Notes under the pieces: model-generated
Databases searched by the model: none
Told to the model about the DNA's origin: nothing
Seen by the model: only the letters and a program-made list of their open reading frames with translations
From: Acidobacteriota bacterium
GTDB taxonomy: Bacteria > Acidobacteriota > Terriglobia > UBA7540
Assembly (NCBI GenBank): GCA_021817045.1
Contig: JAKAWG010000019.1
Location: 1 to 64,000, forward strand
DNA: 64,000 nt
Direction: 5' to 3'
In this document: positions 18,523-27,605 of the stretch, one piece after another
How positions within the stretch are numbered: position 1 is the first letter of the stretch
Layout: each line of letters opens with the position of its first letter
Position numbers and translations under genes: made by a program

Positions 18523-20103
18523 ATGGCACACCCGGTGTTGACTTACATGGATACGGTCGGGGTGGCACCGCCCTTGCCCGAGGCCGAGGCTCGCCGCATT
18601 GCGGGTGAGCTTGGCCAATTGAGCGGTCTCGCGATTTACCCACGCTCGATCACGGCCGCGCAGCAGGCGCTCTTTGCCTTAGGTCGGCGCAAGCTCACGG
18701 AAGAAAAGTACCTCGTTTTTGTCTCGCCAAAACGAGTCCCTGATGAAAGGTTCATCGGCCGCTTCATCCAGGTGAATTTTAGCGGCGTGTCGATGACGAG
18801 CGCGGCCTGCACGACCACGCCGGCGAACGCCGCCGCTTTGCGCGACGTCCTTCCATTTCTCGTACCCCAGACGATTGGCCGGCGTAAGTCGGCTGGATGT
18901 GGTGACCGGTTGGGGCTGGCTACGCCGGGGCACGTCCGCGCCGTTCGCCATTGGGATATGGCGCCCATTTTTCCGCAGCAGTCGATGCGGGAAAACGCGC
19001 GCACCGGGCGCACGCCGCAGCAGGTGATCGACGACGCCATGTGGGGCGTCTTTGAAGAAGGCTGGAGGGACGGCTACGGAGCGGATGCCGACCACCTGAA
19101 GACAACGGATGACATTGATATTTGTGCCGCCGCCGGATACACATTCTACACCGTCGATCCGGGCGAATACGTTGATAACAGTGCCAACAACGCGCCGCCA
19201 GACGCCCTCCGACAAAAGGCCGAAGTGCTTCCCTGGGACATCCTCGAAAGTTCGGTGGCGGACTTGGAGCGGCAGCTCGGCTCGAAACCAATTGATCTGG
19301 ACGGCTTCAGCCTCACCATCAGCAAGGAAGAACTGCTGCGAGCCGCAGCCAAATACGGACGCGCAGTTGCCCACACGGTGACGATGTACCGCTACCTTAG
19401 CCAATTGATGAGCGGGCGGCCCTTCGAGCTCGAGATGAGCGTCGATGAAACGGAGACGGTCAGCACGCTGGCCGAACACGCTTACATCGCTCACGAGCTC
19501 AAGCGGACGGGCGTGAAATGGGTGAGCCTGGCGCCGCGCTATGTGGGCGACTTCGAGAAAGGTGTCGATTACATGGGCGACCTCGGCGCATTTGAGCGGT
19601 CATTTGCGCGCCACCTGGCGGTCTCGAAAGCCTTCGGCCCCTATAAGCTCAGCCTTCACTCGGGATCGGACAAGTTCAGCATCTACCCCATCGCCTCACG
19701 CGTGGCCGACGATCTTGTCCATCTCAAGACAGCGGGCACGAGCTACCTCGAAGCTTTGAGGGCCATTGCTTCGCTCAACCCAGCCTTGTTCCGCACCATC
19801 GTTTCTTTCGCCATCGATCGCTATCCCGCCGACCGGGCCAGCTATCATGTCTCAGCGGACGCTGCTAAGGTCCCCAATATTACCTCGTGGCCGGATGCCC
19901 AACTCGCCAAACTCCTCGACGATTTTCACGGGCGAGAGGTGCTGCATGTCACGTTCGGCTCGGTCCTGAATCATCAGCCCTTTCGCGAGCCGTTCTTTTC
20001 TACTTTACGCAGAAACGAAGACACGTATTATCAAATTCTGGAAAGGCACTTCGACAAGCATTTGGCGCCGTTTGGCAAGGCATCAGCTTCCGCCAACAGA
20101 TAG
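18523..20103 (+). CDS. uxaE: Tagaturonate epimerase-like protein
   Basis: The ATG at 18523 has TTGGAGAC upstream and gives 526 residues; a TTG at 18472 is a weaker alternative. The protein resembles the UxaE family, which interconverts D-tagaturonate and D-fructuronate in galacturonate breakdown in Thermotoga and others. Recognisable blocks are GDRLGLATPGHVRAVR, PIFPQQSMREN, DADHLKTTDDIDICAAAGYTFYTVDPG, FELEMSVDETE and KLSLHSGSDKFSIYP. It is slightly longer than the Thermotoga protein. An SDR reductase follows 20 bases later, consistent with the next step (fructuronate to mannonate). The family call is from memory of conserved blocks; the reaction is inferred. Confidence 0.82.
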   Translation: MAHPVLTYMDTVGVAPPLPEAEARRIAGELGQLSGLAIYPRSITAAQQALFALGRRKLTEEKYLVFVSPKRVPDERFIGRFIQVNFSGVSMTSAACTTTPANAAALRDVLPFLVPQTIGRRKSAGCGDRLGLATPGHVRAVRHWDMAPIFPQQSMRENARTGRTPQQVIDDAMWGVFEEGWRDGYGADADHLKTTDDIDICAAAGYTFYTVDPGEYVDNSANNAPPDALRQKAEVLPWDILESSVADLERQLGSKPIDLDGFSLTISKEELLRAAAKYGRAVAHTVTMYRYLSQLMSGRPFELEMSVDETETVSTLAEHAYIAHELKRTGVKWVSLAPRYVGDFEKGVDYMGDLGAFERSFARHLAVSKAFGPYKLSLHSGSDKFSIYPIASRVADDLVHLKTAGTSYLEALRAIASLNPALFRTIVSFAIDRYPADRASYHVSADAAKVPNITSWPDAQLAKLLDDFHGREVLHVTFGSVLNHQPFREPFFSTLRRNEDTYYQILERHFDKHLAPFGKASASANR

Positions 20104-20123
20104 AACGCCCTATTCACAAGCTG

Positions 20124-20954
20124 ATGGAACTCAAAGATGTAACAAAGATGTATGACTTTACCGGGCGATCCGTAGTCGTTACCGGAGGCACCGGCGTACT
20201 ATGTCGGTGCATGGCCCAGGCGCTTGTCGGCTGCGGGGCCAACGTGAGCATCCTGGCGCGAAACAAGGCGAAGGGTGAATCGCTGGCATCCTCCATGTCC
20301 GGGCCAGGCAAGGTTATCGTCGTCGAAGGAGACGTACTCAAACGAGACACGCTTGAAGCGGCGGCCGCAACGGTGGTTGAGAAGTTTGGCCGAGTGGATG
20401 GTCTCATCAATGGAGCCGGCGGCAATCAGCCGCAGGCCACCACCCAACCCGACCTCTCCTTCTTTGATTTGCCCGAAGAAGCGATCCGTTACGTGTTCGA
20501 CTTAAACCTGCTGGGCACGTTGCTTCCGAGCCAGATATTTGGACGACCGATGATCAAACAGGGCGAAGGCGCAGTCTTGAATATTTCCTCGATGAGTGCA
20601 ATCCGCCCCTTGACTCGCGTGGTGAGCTACTCCGCCGCCAAGGCAGGAGTGAGCAGCTTCACCCAATGGCTGGCTGTGCATCTTGCACAGGAATATTCGC
20701 CCCGCATCCGAGTGAATGCCATCGCACCGGGATTTTTCGTGACGGAGCAGAATTGTTCCCTGCTCATCGACGTAACGACCGGCAAGCTGACCGCCCGCGG
20801 CGAAAGCATCATCAGGCACACGCCCATGGGCCGTTTCGGCCAGGCTGAAGATTTACTGGGCGCGGCGCTGTGGCTGCTTTCGCCAGCGGCCGCCTTCGTC
20901 ACGGGTGTGGTGGTACCCGTCGACGGCGGCTTTTCCTCGTTCGCCGGGGTGTAA
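20124..20954 (+). CDS. SDR oxidoreductase, probable D-mannonate oxidoreductase
   Basis: From ATG 20124 the product is 276 residues; ATG 20148 is also possible. It has the classical SDR layout: a nucleotide-binding VVVTGGTGVLCRCMAQAL (the third Gly of TGxxxGxG is replaced by Cys), NGAGG, an NISSMSA Ser region, the catalytic YSAAKAG, and IRVNAIAPGFFVTEQN. The IAPGFF-TEQN block and the long C-terminal GRFGQAEDLLGAALWLLS are typical of the fructuronate reductase/mannonate oxidoreductase branch. It lies 20 bases after uxaE, so tagaturonate to fructuronate to mannonate is the likely pathway. Downstream mannonate dehydratase is not in the window. Confidence 0.85.
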   Translation: MELKDVTKMYDFTGRSVVVTGGTGVLCRCMAQALVGCGANVSILARNKAKGESLASSMSGPGKVIVVEGDVLKRDTLEAAAATVVEKFGRVDGLINGAGGNQPQATTQPDLSFFDLPEEAIRYVFDLNLLGTLLPSQIFGRPMIKQGEGAVLNISSMSAIRPLTRVVSYSAAKAGVSSFTQWLAVHLAQEYSPRIRVNAIAPGFFVTEQNCSLLIDVTTGKLTARGESIIRHTPMGRFGQAEDLLGAALWLLSPAAAFVTGVVVPVDGGFSSFAGV

Positions 20955-21017
20955 ACCTCAGCCGCAAAGCTTGACAAGAAGCCGTCAGGACAGTTACTTC
21001 TAGAAATGCGTTCATCG

Positions 21018-21091
21018 TGGGAGGTCGTCTAACGGTAGGACTGCAGACTCTGGATCTGCGTATCGGGGTTCGAATCCCTGCCTCCCAGCCA
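21018..21091 (+). tRNA. tRNA-Gln (CUG)
   Basis: The cloverleaf is complete. Acceptor TGGGAGG pairs with CCTCCCA, the anticodon stem GCAGA/TCTGC closes the loop CTCTGGA with anticodon CTG, and the T arm has TTCGAAT. G73 and an encoded CCA (21089-21091) follow. Its 3' part is the integration site of the island that starts here. Confidence 0.95.
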
Positions 21092-21093
21092 AT
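21044..21093. repeat. attL: 50-bp direct repeat in tRNA-Gln
   Basis: Fifty bases, from CAGACTCTGG in the anticodon arm to CCAGCCAAT just past CCA, are identical to 49420-49469. The flanks differ on both sides. This is the pattern left by a tyrosine integrase using a tRNA 3' end as its site; this copy keeps the tRNA intact. Confidence 0.92.
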
Positions 21094-21478
21094 AAAATGA
21101 ATCCGTTAGCGTTCGCTCGCTTCATCTGATCCTGCAACTTGGCAACATTTGGCAACAATAAGGCGTCGAGTTCACCCACAGCCTTGCGCCTCTCGGAGAT
21201 GTCTGGATCCGCGTAGAGGAGCGTCATGTTGGGGTTGGAGCGACCGAGGATCTGTTGCTGCACTTTGAGTGGCGCGCCCCCAATATGCAAGGCGGTTTCA
21301 GCCGAACGCCGGAAGGAACGCCATGTGAATGACGGGATCTTCAGGCTTTCGGCCAGTGGCTTGAATACCCGCTTCGTGACTTCCTGTGCGCTAAAAAAAT
21401 TACCCGGCCGTTCGTTTTGACCTCTACCACCGTTTCGCGGTGAACCTCGCCGGACCTGAAAGCCTCGGGCATGGAGTC
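21094..21478 (-). pseudogene. Tyrosine integrase remnant at attL
   Basis: Only the C-terminal end of a phage-type integrase is present. Reading leftward, one frame gives SGEVHRETVVEVKTNGRVIF. After a run of seven Ts near 21395-21401 another frame continues with SAQEVTKRVFKPLAESLKIP, SFTWRSFRRSAETALHIGG, VQQQILGRSNPNMTLLYADP and LPNVAKL. The LGRS-P-MTLLYADPD part corresponds to the usual LGHS...T-Y-H/W box. The N-terminal and central catalytic regions are missing. The frame runs on into the tRNA, so the original end is unclear. It probably belonged to the enzyme that inserted the island. Confidence 0.75.
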
Positions 21479-21684
21479 AGGTTGGTGTGCTGAGTTGCTC
21501 CTGTCAAACGGCTATTATCGGCTGCGCTTTCAATAGGTTAGCAGAACCTATCAGTGAAGCAGCTACAAGGATTTTGCTTTGGTCGGATGGATTTCGCAGA
21601 TCACTTGTCGTTTAGGCGAGTTGACAGCGCCGCCTGTAACATGTAATCATCTGCTTAAAAGATGCTAATGCGTAGAGGCGCGCT

Positions 21685-21972
21685 ATGATTGACCTTCGTG
21701 AAATCCGCTCCGTCACCGAGTTTCAGCGCAATCTCAAAGATTACGTTGGCCGGCTCAAGGAAAACAAGACCCCTTTGGTCCTCACGGTCAATGGCCGGGC
21801 TGAAGTCGTCGTCCAGGATGCCACCAGCTATCAGGCGCTGCTCGACCGACTCGAACGTGCTGAGACCGTGGCCGCAATCCGTCAAGGCATTGAACAATTC
21901 GAGCGCGGCAAGCGAATTCCGCTCAAGCAGGCCGAGCGGCGGCTTCGGAAACGTCATGGCTTTTCACGTTGA
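21685..21972 (+). CDS. Phd/YefM-type antitoxin
   Basis: The product is 95 residues. The N-terminal MIDLREIRSVTEFQRNLKDY and LVLTVNGRAEVVVQDATSYQALLDRLE match Phd/YefM antitoxins, which bind DNA through the N terminus and neutralise a RelE/ParE toxin through the C-terminal helix. It overlaps the toxin start by 17 bases, so the two are translationally coupled. The complex would be expected to repress its own promoter. Confidence 0.88.
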   Translation: MIDLREIRSVTEFQRNLKDYVGRLKENKTPLVLTVNGRAEVVVQDATSYQALLDRLERAETVAAIRQGIEQFERGKRIPLKQAERRLRKRHGFSR

Positions 21973-22183
21973 GATTTCTCCGCGAGCTTTCTACGACCTG
22001 GACGAAATCGCGCGTTATATCAAGGAGCATGGCAGCTTCGAGCAGGCGGAAGACTGGTTCAATGGCATCATCGCCGCTATTCGAACGCTCGAAGACATGC
22101 CCCACCGCTGCCCCATCGCAGATGAATCCCAAGAGGTTGGGACGGAACAACTTCAGGAATTGATGGGCACCCGAACCATCTGA
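21956..22183 (+). CDS. RelE/ParE-type toxin, C-terminally shortened
   Basis: The product is 75 residues, against 90-100 for most relatives. MAFHVEISPRAFYDLDEIARY and AEDWFNGIIAAIRTLEDMPH are typical of ParE/RelE toxins. The part that normally carries the last beta strands, with the YKIYF-like and VRH-like motifs, is missing after EVGTEQLQELMGTRTI. In RelE enzymes key residues lie in that lost part, so activity is doubtful. It overlaps the antitoxin gene. Confidence 0.78.
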   Translation: MAFHVEISPRAFYDLDEIARYIKEHGSFEQAEDWFNGIIAAIRTLEDMPHRCPIADESQEVGTEQLQELMGTRTI

Positions 22184-22328
22184 ATTCCGACTCCAGGTCT
22201 TCAAGAATCAGCCAGTAACGATCGGCCTGTGATCCAAATCCGGGCCCAGGGTGATCAACTGCCATGGGCCAGTGCGATTCGAAGATTCTGATAGCCGTTC
22301 GAGAGTTCAACCATGAAAGGAGTAAAAG

Positions 22329-23360
22329 GTGCGCTTCGCGGGCAAAAGTCGTTTAGGTTTTTACCCCCTTCCGTTGGCTGAAGCGCACCGCAGTCGGAGA
22401 TTCCTCGCCTTTCCGCCAAGTGTTGCCTACTCAGCGATTGATCCCTGCATCGGCGATGCTGTGGCGTTTGAGGCTATGACCGAAAAGACCCAGGCGTTTC
22501 GTTACGGTATCGAGCTTGATGCTTTCCGAGCAAAGCTGGCCAGAACCCGGATCCCGGACACAATTCAAGGAGACTCGCTCGAAGTCCATTGCCCAGTCGA
22601 AAGCTTTGGATGCGCGTATTTGAATCCTCCATACGACTGGACCTTGGCTCCTGGCGAGAGTTGCCGCACAGAACACGCATTCCTAAACCACATTTATCGG
22701 TGGCTGAAGCCCGGCGGAGTTCTGGCGTTGGTGATCCCGGCGGAACGCCTGCGGGAGTGTAGCGGCATCCTGGCAACGCAATTTCGCGACGCCCGCGTGT
22801 ACCGGCTGAGCGAACCCGTCTGCGTGCGCTACAAGCAGGTGGTCTTGCTGGCGGCACGGCGCAGCAGGCGGGAGCGTGAACGAATGCGGGATGAAGAGAT
22901 CACCCGCGTGCGGCTCGAATATGCCGGCTTCGCACGAAACCTAGCGCAATTGCCAGCGCTGCCGGAAGAGCCTGACGCCATGTATGCTGTGCCTGAAAGC
23001 GGCCCCGTCCAACTGGTCTACCGCGGGTTGCCGCTGGATGAGATTGAGGATCTGCTACCTGCGTCCGCAGCCTACCGGCAAGCGGGGCGGCTGCCCTTCC
23101 CGGAGTCGTCGAGGATTTCCGGCCGACCGCTGCTTTCACTCAAAAGCGGTGCTGTCGGGCTTCTCGCCGTGGCCGGCGGATTGGATGGAGTTTTCGGCTC
23201 AGGGCCCGACCGGCATATTTCGGCGTGGCAATTGCAAAAGCAGACTGACCGGTTCGAAGAAACTGACGGCGAAGGTACGGTCACGATTCACGAGCGGGAG
23301 CGGTTTGCGCACGAGCTGGCACTGGTTTTCGTCAGCGGGGCCGCTGCCATCCTGAAGTGA
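22329..23360 (+). CDS. DUF6094-like adenine methyltransferase-type protein
   Basis: A GTG start with AGGAG 8 bases upstream gives 343 residues. It has the layout of a class I S-adenosylmethionine-dependent methyltransferase: a cofactor-binding loop DPCIGDAVAFEAM near residue 40, a following acidic IELDAF, and the catalytic NPPYD at residue 99, the motif of N6-adenine or N4-cytosine DNA methylases. HIYRWLKPGGVLALVIPAERL follows. The C-terminal 150 residues are specific to the family, which I associate with DUF6094 proteins of integrative elements. It may methylate element DNA or RNA. No restriction endonuclease is seen beside it. Confidence 0.75.
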   Translation: MRFAGKSRLGFYPLPLAEAHRSRRFLAFPPSVAYSAIDPCIGDAVAFEAMTEKTQAFRYGIELDAFRAKLARTRIPDTIQGDSLEVHCPVESFGCAYLNPPYDWTLAPGESCRTEHAFLNHIYRWLKPGGVLALVIPAERLRECSGILATQFRDARVYRLSEPVCVRYKQVVLLAARRSRRERERMRDEEITRVRLEYAGFARNLAQLPALPEEPDAMYAVPESGPVQLVYRGLPLDEIEDLLPASAAYRQAGRLPFPESSRISGRPLLSLKSGAVGLLAVAGGLDGVFGSGPDRHISAWQLQKQTDRFEETDGEGTVTIHERERFAHELALVFVSGAAAILK

Positions 23361-23583
23361 GCGGAAGAATATTTTGGTAAATTCGGCACGCCTCGTCGTT
23401 TTGTAACCGAGAGGCACATCTCCTCGGGTATCTGTTATCGGCTCTTCGTCTTCAAGTCACGAACTGTAAATCAGCGCGGCAAATCCTCATTCCCCTTCCT
23501 GTCTCAACGTCCGTTGCCCTTCCCTTCCATCTTTAATCCCTGGTCTCCACGCCTGGCACCACTCTCGATAAGGTGATTTCCCA

Positions 23584-24309
23584 ATGAACAATGCCCACGA
23601 GCGGTTTGGACGTCTGGAATGTACCCGTCAGATGCGAGACACGACCACTCAGGTGCGCCTCTGGATGGACCGGTTCATCGGTGAAGAAGTCGAGCGAGAT
23701 GGCGTTGGCCAGGCCCACTTGGCCTCGGTGGTTGGCGGAGACCAGGATGTCGTCGCGGTCTGGGCAGGCGTGGTTGAAAATGATCCCTTCACGGTATCGG
23801 GACTAGGCCTTGAGCCGATGACAGTTTCTTTTGGAGAAGAAGCGAAATGCTTTCGGGGTACATTGAATATGGACGGCCGTAAGCGCCCAGTCCGACACTT
23901 GGTAGTGGTCTCGGCAGAGATGGCAGAACGGGCACCCCAAGACGGAAAGATCGTCCGGACGATCCTGTGCGACAGCGATCCTGAATTTGTGCTCTACCGC
24001 GTGGCCGGGCGCATGGGGCTGCCGGTCGTGCCCGAGTGGGCGAATTGGTTCCGGCAGGAACTTGAGCGGCGGAAAGCAGTTGCGCCTCTGATCGGTGTAG
24101 GCTGCAAGCCACTGGCGGTCAGAGCGAGAAAGCAGGCCGTCCTCAAATGGATTGGCCGAGCAGTAAAGCGCGGCGAGCTTTGTTTACCTGAGCAAAATGG
24201 ACCGGTCGTTTGGAGGGTTTCCAACAATTTTCTTCGGCTGGCGCCGGAAGCGGGTACCGAGGGAGTGGCCCAGGAACCCGAGGTGGTGGGCGAAGGCACG
24301 TTGCCTTGA
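23584..24309 (+). CDS. Hypothetical island protein
   Basis: The product is 241 residues, with no domain I can name. It has a beta-rich N-terminal half (VVAVWAGVVENDPFTVSGLG, RHLVVVSAEMAERAP) and a more basic helical C-terminal part (WANWFRQELERRKAVAPLIGVGCKPLAV). The latter half reads like a DNA-binding or nuclease accessory protein, but this is impression only. It is co-directional with the methyltransferase and helicase genes and 27 bases before the next small gene, so it is probably part of the same transfer or repair module. A 223-base gap without recognisable features precedes it. Confidence 0.6.
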   Translation: MNNAHERFGRLECTRQMRDTTTQVRLWMDRFIGEEVERDGVGQAHLASVVGGDQDVVAVWAGVVENDPFTVSGLGLEPMTVSFGEEAKCFRGTLNMDGRKRPVRHLVVVSAEMAERAPQDGKIVRTILCDSDPEFVLYRVAGRMGLPVVPEWANWFRQELERRKAVAPLIGVGCKPLAVRARKQAVLKWIGRAVKRGELCLPEQNGPVVWRVSNNFLRLAPEAGTEGVAQEPEVVGEGTLP

Positions 24310-24336
24310 CCATTTCGAAGAATCTACTGGGAGGCG

Positions 24337-24675
24337 ATGAGAATGAAACTGATATCCAATGTTTTGAGCCACAACGAGAACGACGACGGCGGTTGTGCGC
24401 TGGCGGCCATCGATTTGACGCCACAGCTCGCACAACTGGCCTTGAGACGCATCGAGACTTTCCGTGCGGTCAAGGCCCACGACGAAAGCGCGGACGAGAT
24501 CTATTACTGGAATTATGATCCGATCTTCTTCGATCCGTTCATAAGCGTTGAAGGCGACCGCGGGGGAGAAGATATACCCGAAGGCCGGAAAGCCCTGTCC
24601 GGCGAGGAAATTCTGGCGCGTCTTGACAACTCGCCCAATGATTTCATTGAAGTCGATGCGGCCAAATGGCCGTGA
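24337..24675 (+). CDS. Small acidic hypothetical protein
   Basis: The product is 112 residues, with GGGAGG 6 bases before the ATG. It is acidic, with many Asp and Glu, and carries SNVLSHNENDDGGCALAAIDL and IYYWNYDPIFFDPF. No known domain is recognised. The acidic, compact composition is compatible with a small regulatory or DNA-mimic protein, but that is speculation. It lies between the previous unknown gene and the helicase on the same strand. Confidence 0.6.
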   Translation: MRMKLISNVLSHNENDDGGCALAAIDLTPQLAQLALRRIETFRAVKAHDESADEIYYWNYDPIFFDPFISVEGDRGGEDIPEGRKALSGEEILARLDNSPNDFIEVDAAKWP

Positions 24676-24873
24676 GGAACGATGGAATCGCTTTTGTGGC
24701 AATCCCCAAACATGCGAGCTTCTACGTTGAAACCTGGGAGCTCCCGATCGAAATTCTGCGTCGGGCAGCAGAACTTTCCTAACGAAGTCCTACTCGACTG
24801 ACGATTCCCGGTCAATTCCAATCCCCGTTGATCACCAGGAGCACCCACCATCCCTTTCACAGGAGTGTGCCCG

Positions 24874-27102
24874 ATGCCGATGCCGACCGATATCTCAACA
24901 TATCTCGCGCAATACGCCCATGAGCTCGCCGAGAGAATTCTCAAACTTTACCCTCCATTGCACAGCGTTGAGGATCCGGTTTCACCTCTGCTCCACCGGT
25001 TGTTACGCAAGCCTTTCAAGGCACAGGCTGCCGCCGTCATGAGCATCGTGAAGAAATTTCGCGAGAGCCGCGGTGGTAGCGGAGTGCGGAGCGGGTAAGA
25101 CCTTGATTGCCTTGGCTTCCATTTGGGTGCATAGCGGCGGCGGAAACGCCACAACCCTCTACCTCTGTCCTTCGCACCTGGTCATAAAAGTTGCAAGGGA
25201 GGGTTTCTTGACGCTACCCCGAGTGCGCGTATTCTTCATCGAGGGCATTCGCGATCGAAATAATTCCGATGCGCCGTCCGGCGTTACTGAAGTAAAGTTG
25301 CGGCGCGGGCAGATTGTGCGCGAAGGATTGCGGACAACTTTGACGGAGATGCGCCGGGCCAGGAACGGCAAGTCGGCTCGTGAGCTTTGGCGGGAAATTT
25401 GTCCGGGACCCGCACTTTTTATCTGCTCACGAGAGCGAATGAAATTATCTTGCCGCTGGCGGCATGCCTACCGGATCGCCGAGAGCGGCCGCTTCCAGGG
25501 GCCGTCATTAATTCGGACAGTGGCCGGCCCGTCTATCAAGGCCAAGACGGGGAGAGGCTACTTGCCAGCGACTTCAAGAAAGCCAAGTTCAGTGAAGTGC
25601 TCGGTCGGCGGAATGGCGAATCGAGCGAAAAAGAACGGCGCACCCTCTTCAGCGCGTTGTGGCAGGCCGATGGCAGCCGGCTGCGGCGATTTGCACCGGC
25701 CACATTCATTGGTCGGCACTTGAAAGGCTTCTTCGATGACTTTATCGCCGACGAGGTGCATGAACTGAAGGGCGAGGACACGGCGCAGGGGAATGCCCTC
25801 GGGACGCTGGCCGCTTGTGCCGGGCATACCCTGGTGCTGACGGGAACATTGCTCGGCGGCTATGCGGACGAGCTCTTTCCGGTCCTCTTTAGATTAAATG
25901 CTCCCAAAATGGTCGCGCGCGGCTTTGAGTACGACGAGGGCGGAATGCGAGCGTTTGGAGAAACCTACGGCATGCTCGAGAAGATCACCGTCATCGAGCC
26001 GACGGACAACGTCTGTTCGGAAGGTAGGACCACGAAGCGGGTGCGGCGGCGGCCGGGAGCCTCCCCGCTGCTGTTTGGCCACTAACTGATGGACTTGACG
26101 GCTTTCCTGTCGCTCGAAGACATCTCGAACGCCTTGCCGCCCTACCGCGAAGAGGTTGTACCGGTTGAAATGGATGAACTCCTCAAGGCGGCTTACAAGG
26201 AGCTCGAATCCGAAGTCAAAGAGGCGTTGCGCTCGCATCGTGGAAATCAATCAGTCGTGAGCACGGCGCTCAATGCTCTCTTGTGCTATATCGATCGCCC
26301 TTTCGGATGGGGAGAACTAACCGGATACGAATATAACCCGGAGACTCAGCGCCGCGAGCGGTTCGAGATCGCGCGGCCGCGGGAGCTTGATGAAACATTT
26401 GTCTACGCCAAAGAGCGGCGTCTGGTGGAAGAAGTTAAAAAGAGCGTCACCAGCAACCGTGGCGTACAGATATATGCCGTTTATACCCAGAAGAGGGACG
26501 TAACGGCCCGCTTGGCGGAAATTCTTGCGAAAGAAGGTTTGCGGGTTGCGGTGCTGAAGGCGGAGGTCAAACCGGAAATCCGTGAAGCGTGGTATGAAAA
26601 GAAACTCCGCGAAGGCGTCGAAGTTTTCCTCTGCCACCCGAAGCTTGTCGCGCTCGGGCTCGATTTGAACTCTGCCGTTGATATTTTCTTCCGCCAGACC
26701 GGCTATTCGATCTTCACCTTGCGGCAGGCAAGCCGGCGCAGTTGGCGGATCGGGCAGCGGCGGAATGTTGTCGTCAAGTTTCTCCATTACGCCGACACAA
26801 TGCAGGAGACTTGTCTACGTCTGATGGGAAAGAAGTTATTGGTTTCCCTAGCCATGGAGGGAAAATTTGCGGCCGAAGGGCTTCAGGCGATGGAGAGTGG
26901 TGACGACATCCTCATGGCCATGGCGCGCGAACCGGTAACTGAGCAACACATTGGGGAGCCAGCGGACGAAGTGTGGCGAGCGTTGCAGAAAAAGCACGCG
27001 GAAGTGTTCGCCGCACGGGCCGTAGAAGCTTTGGAGGCCGCTGTCGAACCCGAACCTCCAGATCGGGGGATGCCGGATTCCGTCATCGTGCCCCAGCAAT
27101 GA
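24874..27102 (+). pseudogene. Broken SNF2/DEAD-type helicase
   Basis: The coding sense is spread over frames. From ATG 24874 (AGGAG upstream) the first frame reaches about 25070. The next frame carries Walker A VVAECGAGKTLIALASIW and continues to about 25500 (RERMKLSCRWRHAYRIAESG). The third frame carries AVINSDSGRPVYQG, the Walker B-like FIADEVHELKGED and LVLTGTLLGG. It meets a TAA at 26083 and resumes in frame with LMDLTAFLSLEDISNALPPY and the C-terminal helicase part, including RQASRRSWRIGQ, the SNF2 motif VI-like box. Two frameshifts and one nonsense change are needed to rebuild about 740 residues. It lies upstream of a nuclease, as in phage and element recombination modules. It probably is inactive, unless the lesions are sequencing errors. 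Confidence 0.82.
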
Positions 27103-27230
27103 CGCCGACCCTCGAGAGACAACTTCTGATGTTCGGCGCCAGGCTCGAAACAGCGCGACGGCACAGAAGCGCGCGACGCGTCGCGGGTGGCGTCCCAACA
27201 TCTGATCAACTAGCATTGTTCAACAATTGA
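27099..27230 (+). CDS. 43-residue ORF with clamp-binding-like motifs
   Basis: The start ATG overlaps the helicase stop (ATGA), a classic translational-coupling arrangement. The 43-residue product is basic in the middle (RRHRSARRVAGG). It carries two pentapeptides like the bacterial sliding-clamp binding motif QL(S/D)LF: QLLMF at residues 8-12 and QLALF near the C terminus (residues 37-41). If translated, it could tether a replication or repair complex to the beta clamp. No homologue is known to me, and the motif can occur by chance. Confidence 0.45.
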   Translation: MTPTLERQLLMFGARLETARRHRSARRVAGGVPTSDQLALFNN

Positions 27231-27605
27231 AGGCGAACATGGTCGTGATTCCAGGGGATGGGCATGTCACGTGTGCTGAGTAAAGGTCCCTCGGCCCCCA
27301 AGGTTATTGCGGCTTACCCCGCGGTTTGAACTCCTTCAGTTCTCCTTCCCCTACTTGGCGAATCATCCTGTCCATCAGCGAGGCCGGCACGTCCATCTCC
27401 TTGGTGATCGAGCTCCCGATCTCTGTCTGGGGCGACCCTTCGGCGTTTCTTTCCCAGTAGGCGCTTACGCTCCTTCGCGACCGTGGCTCTGATTTCGGCC
27501 AAGTCATGCGCTGTCGGCTCCGCTGGATCACTCAGCCGGTCGCTGTGCGGCAGGCAGAGCTGAAGATGGACATAACCAATTCAAATCGAAAGGGAGACGA
27601 CAGCG
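27231..27605. other. Gap with possible gene remnant
   Basis: No intact gene is supported. On the minus strand two frames give a plausible composite (AEIRATVAKERKRLLGK, then EIGSSITKEMDVPASLMDRM), suggesting a small decayed gene of about 70 residues at 27304-27510. The identity is unknown. Confidence 0.25.
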
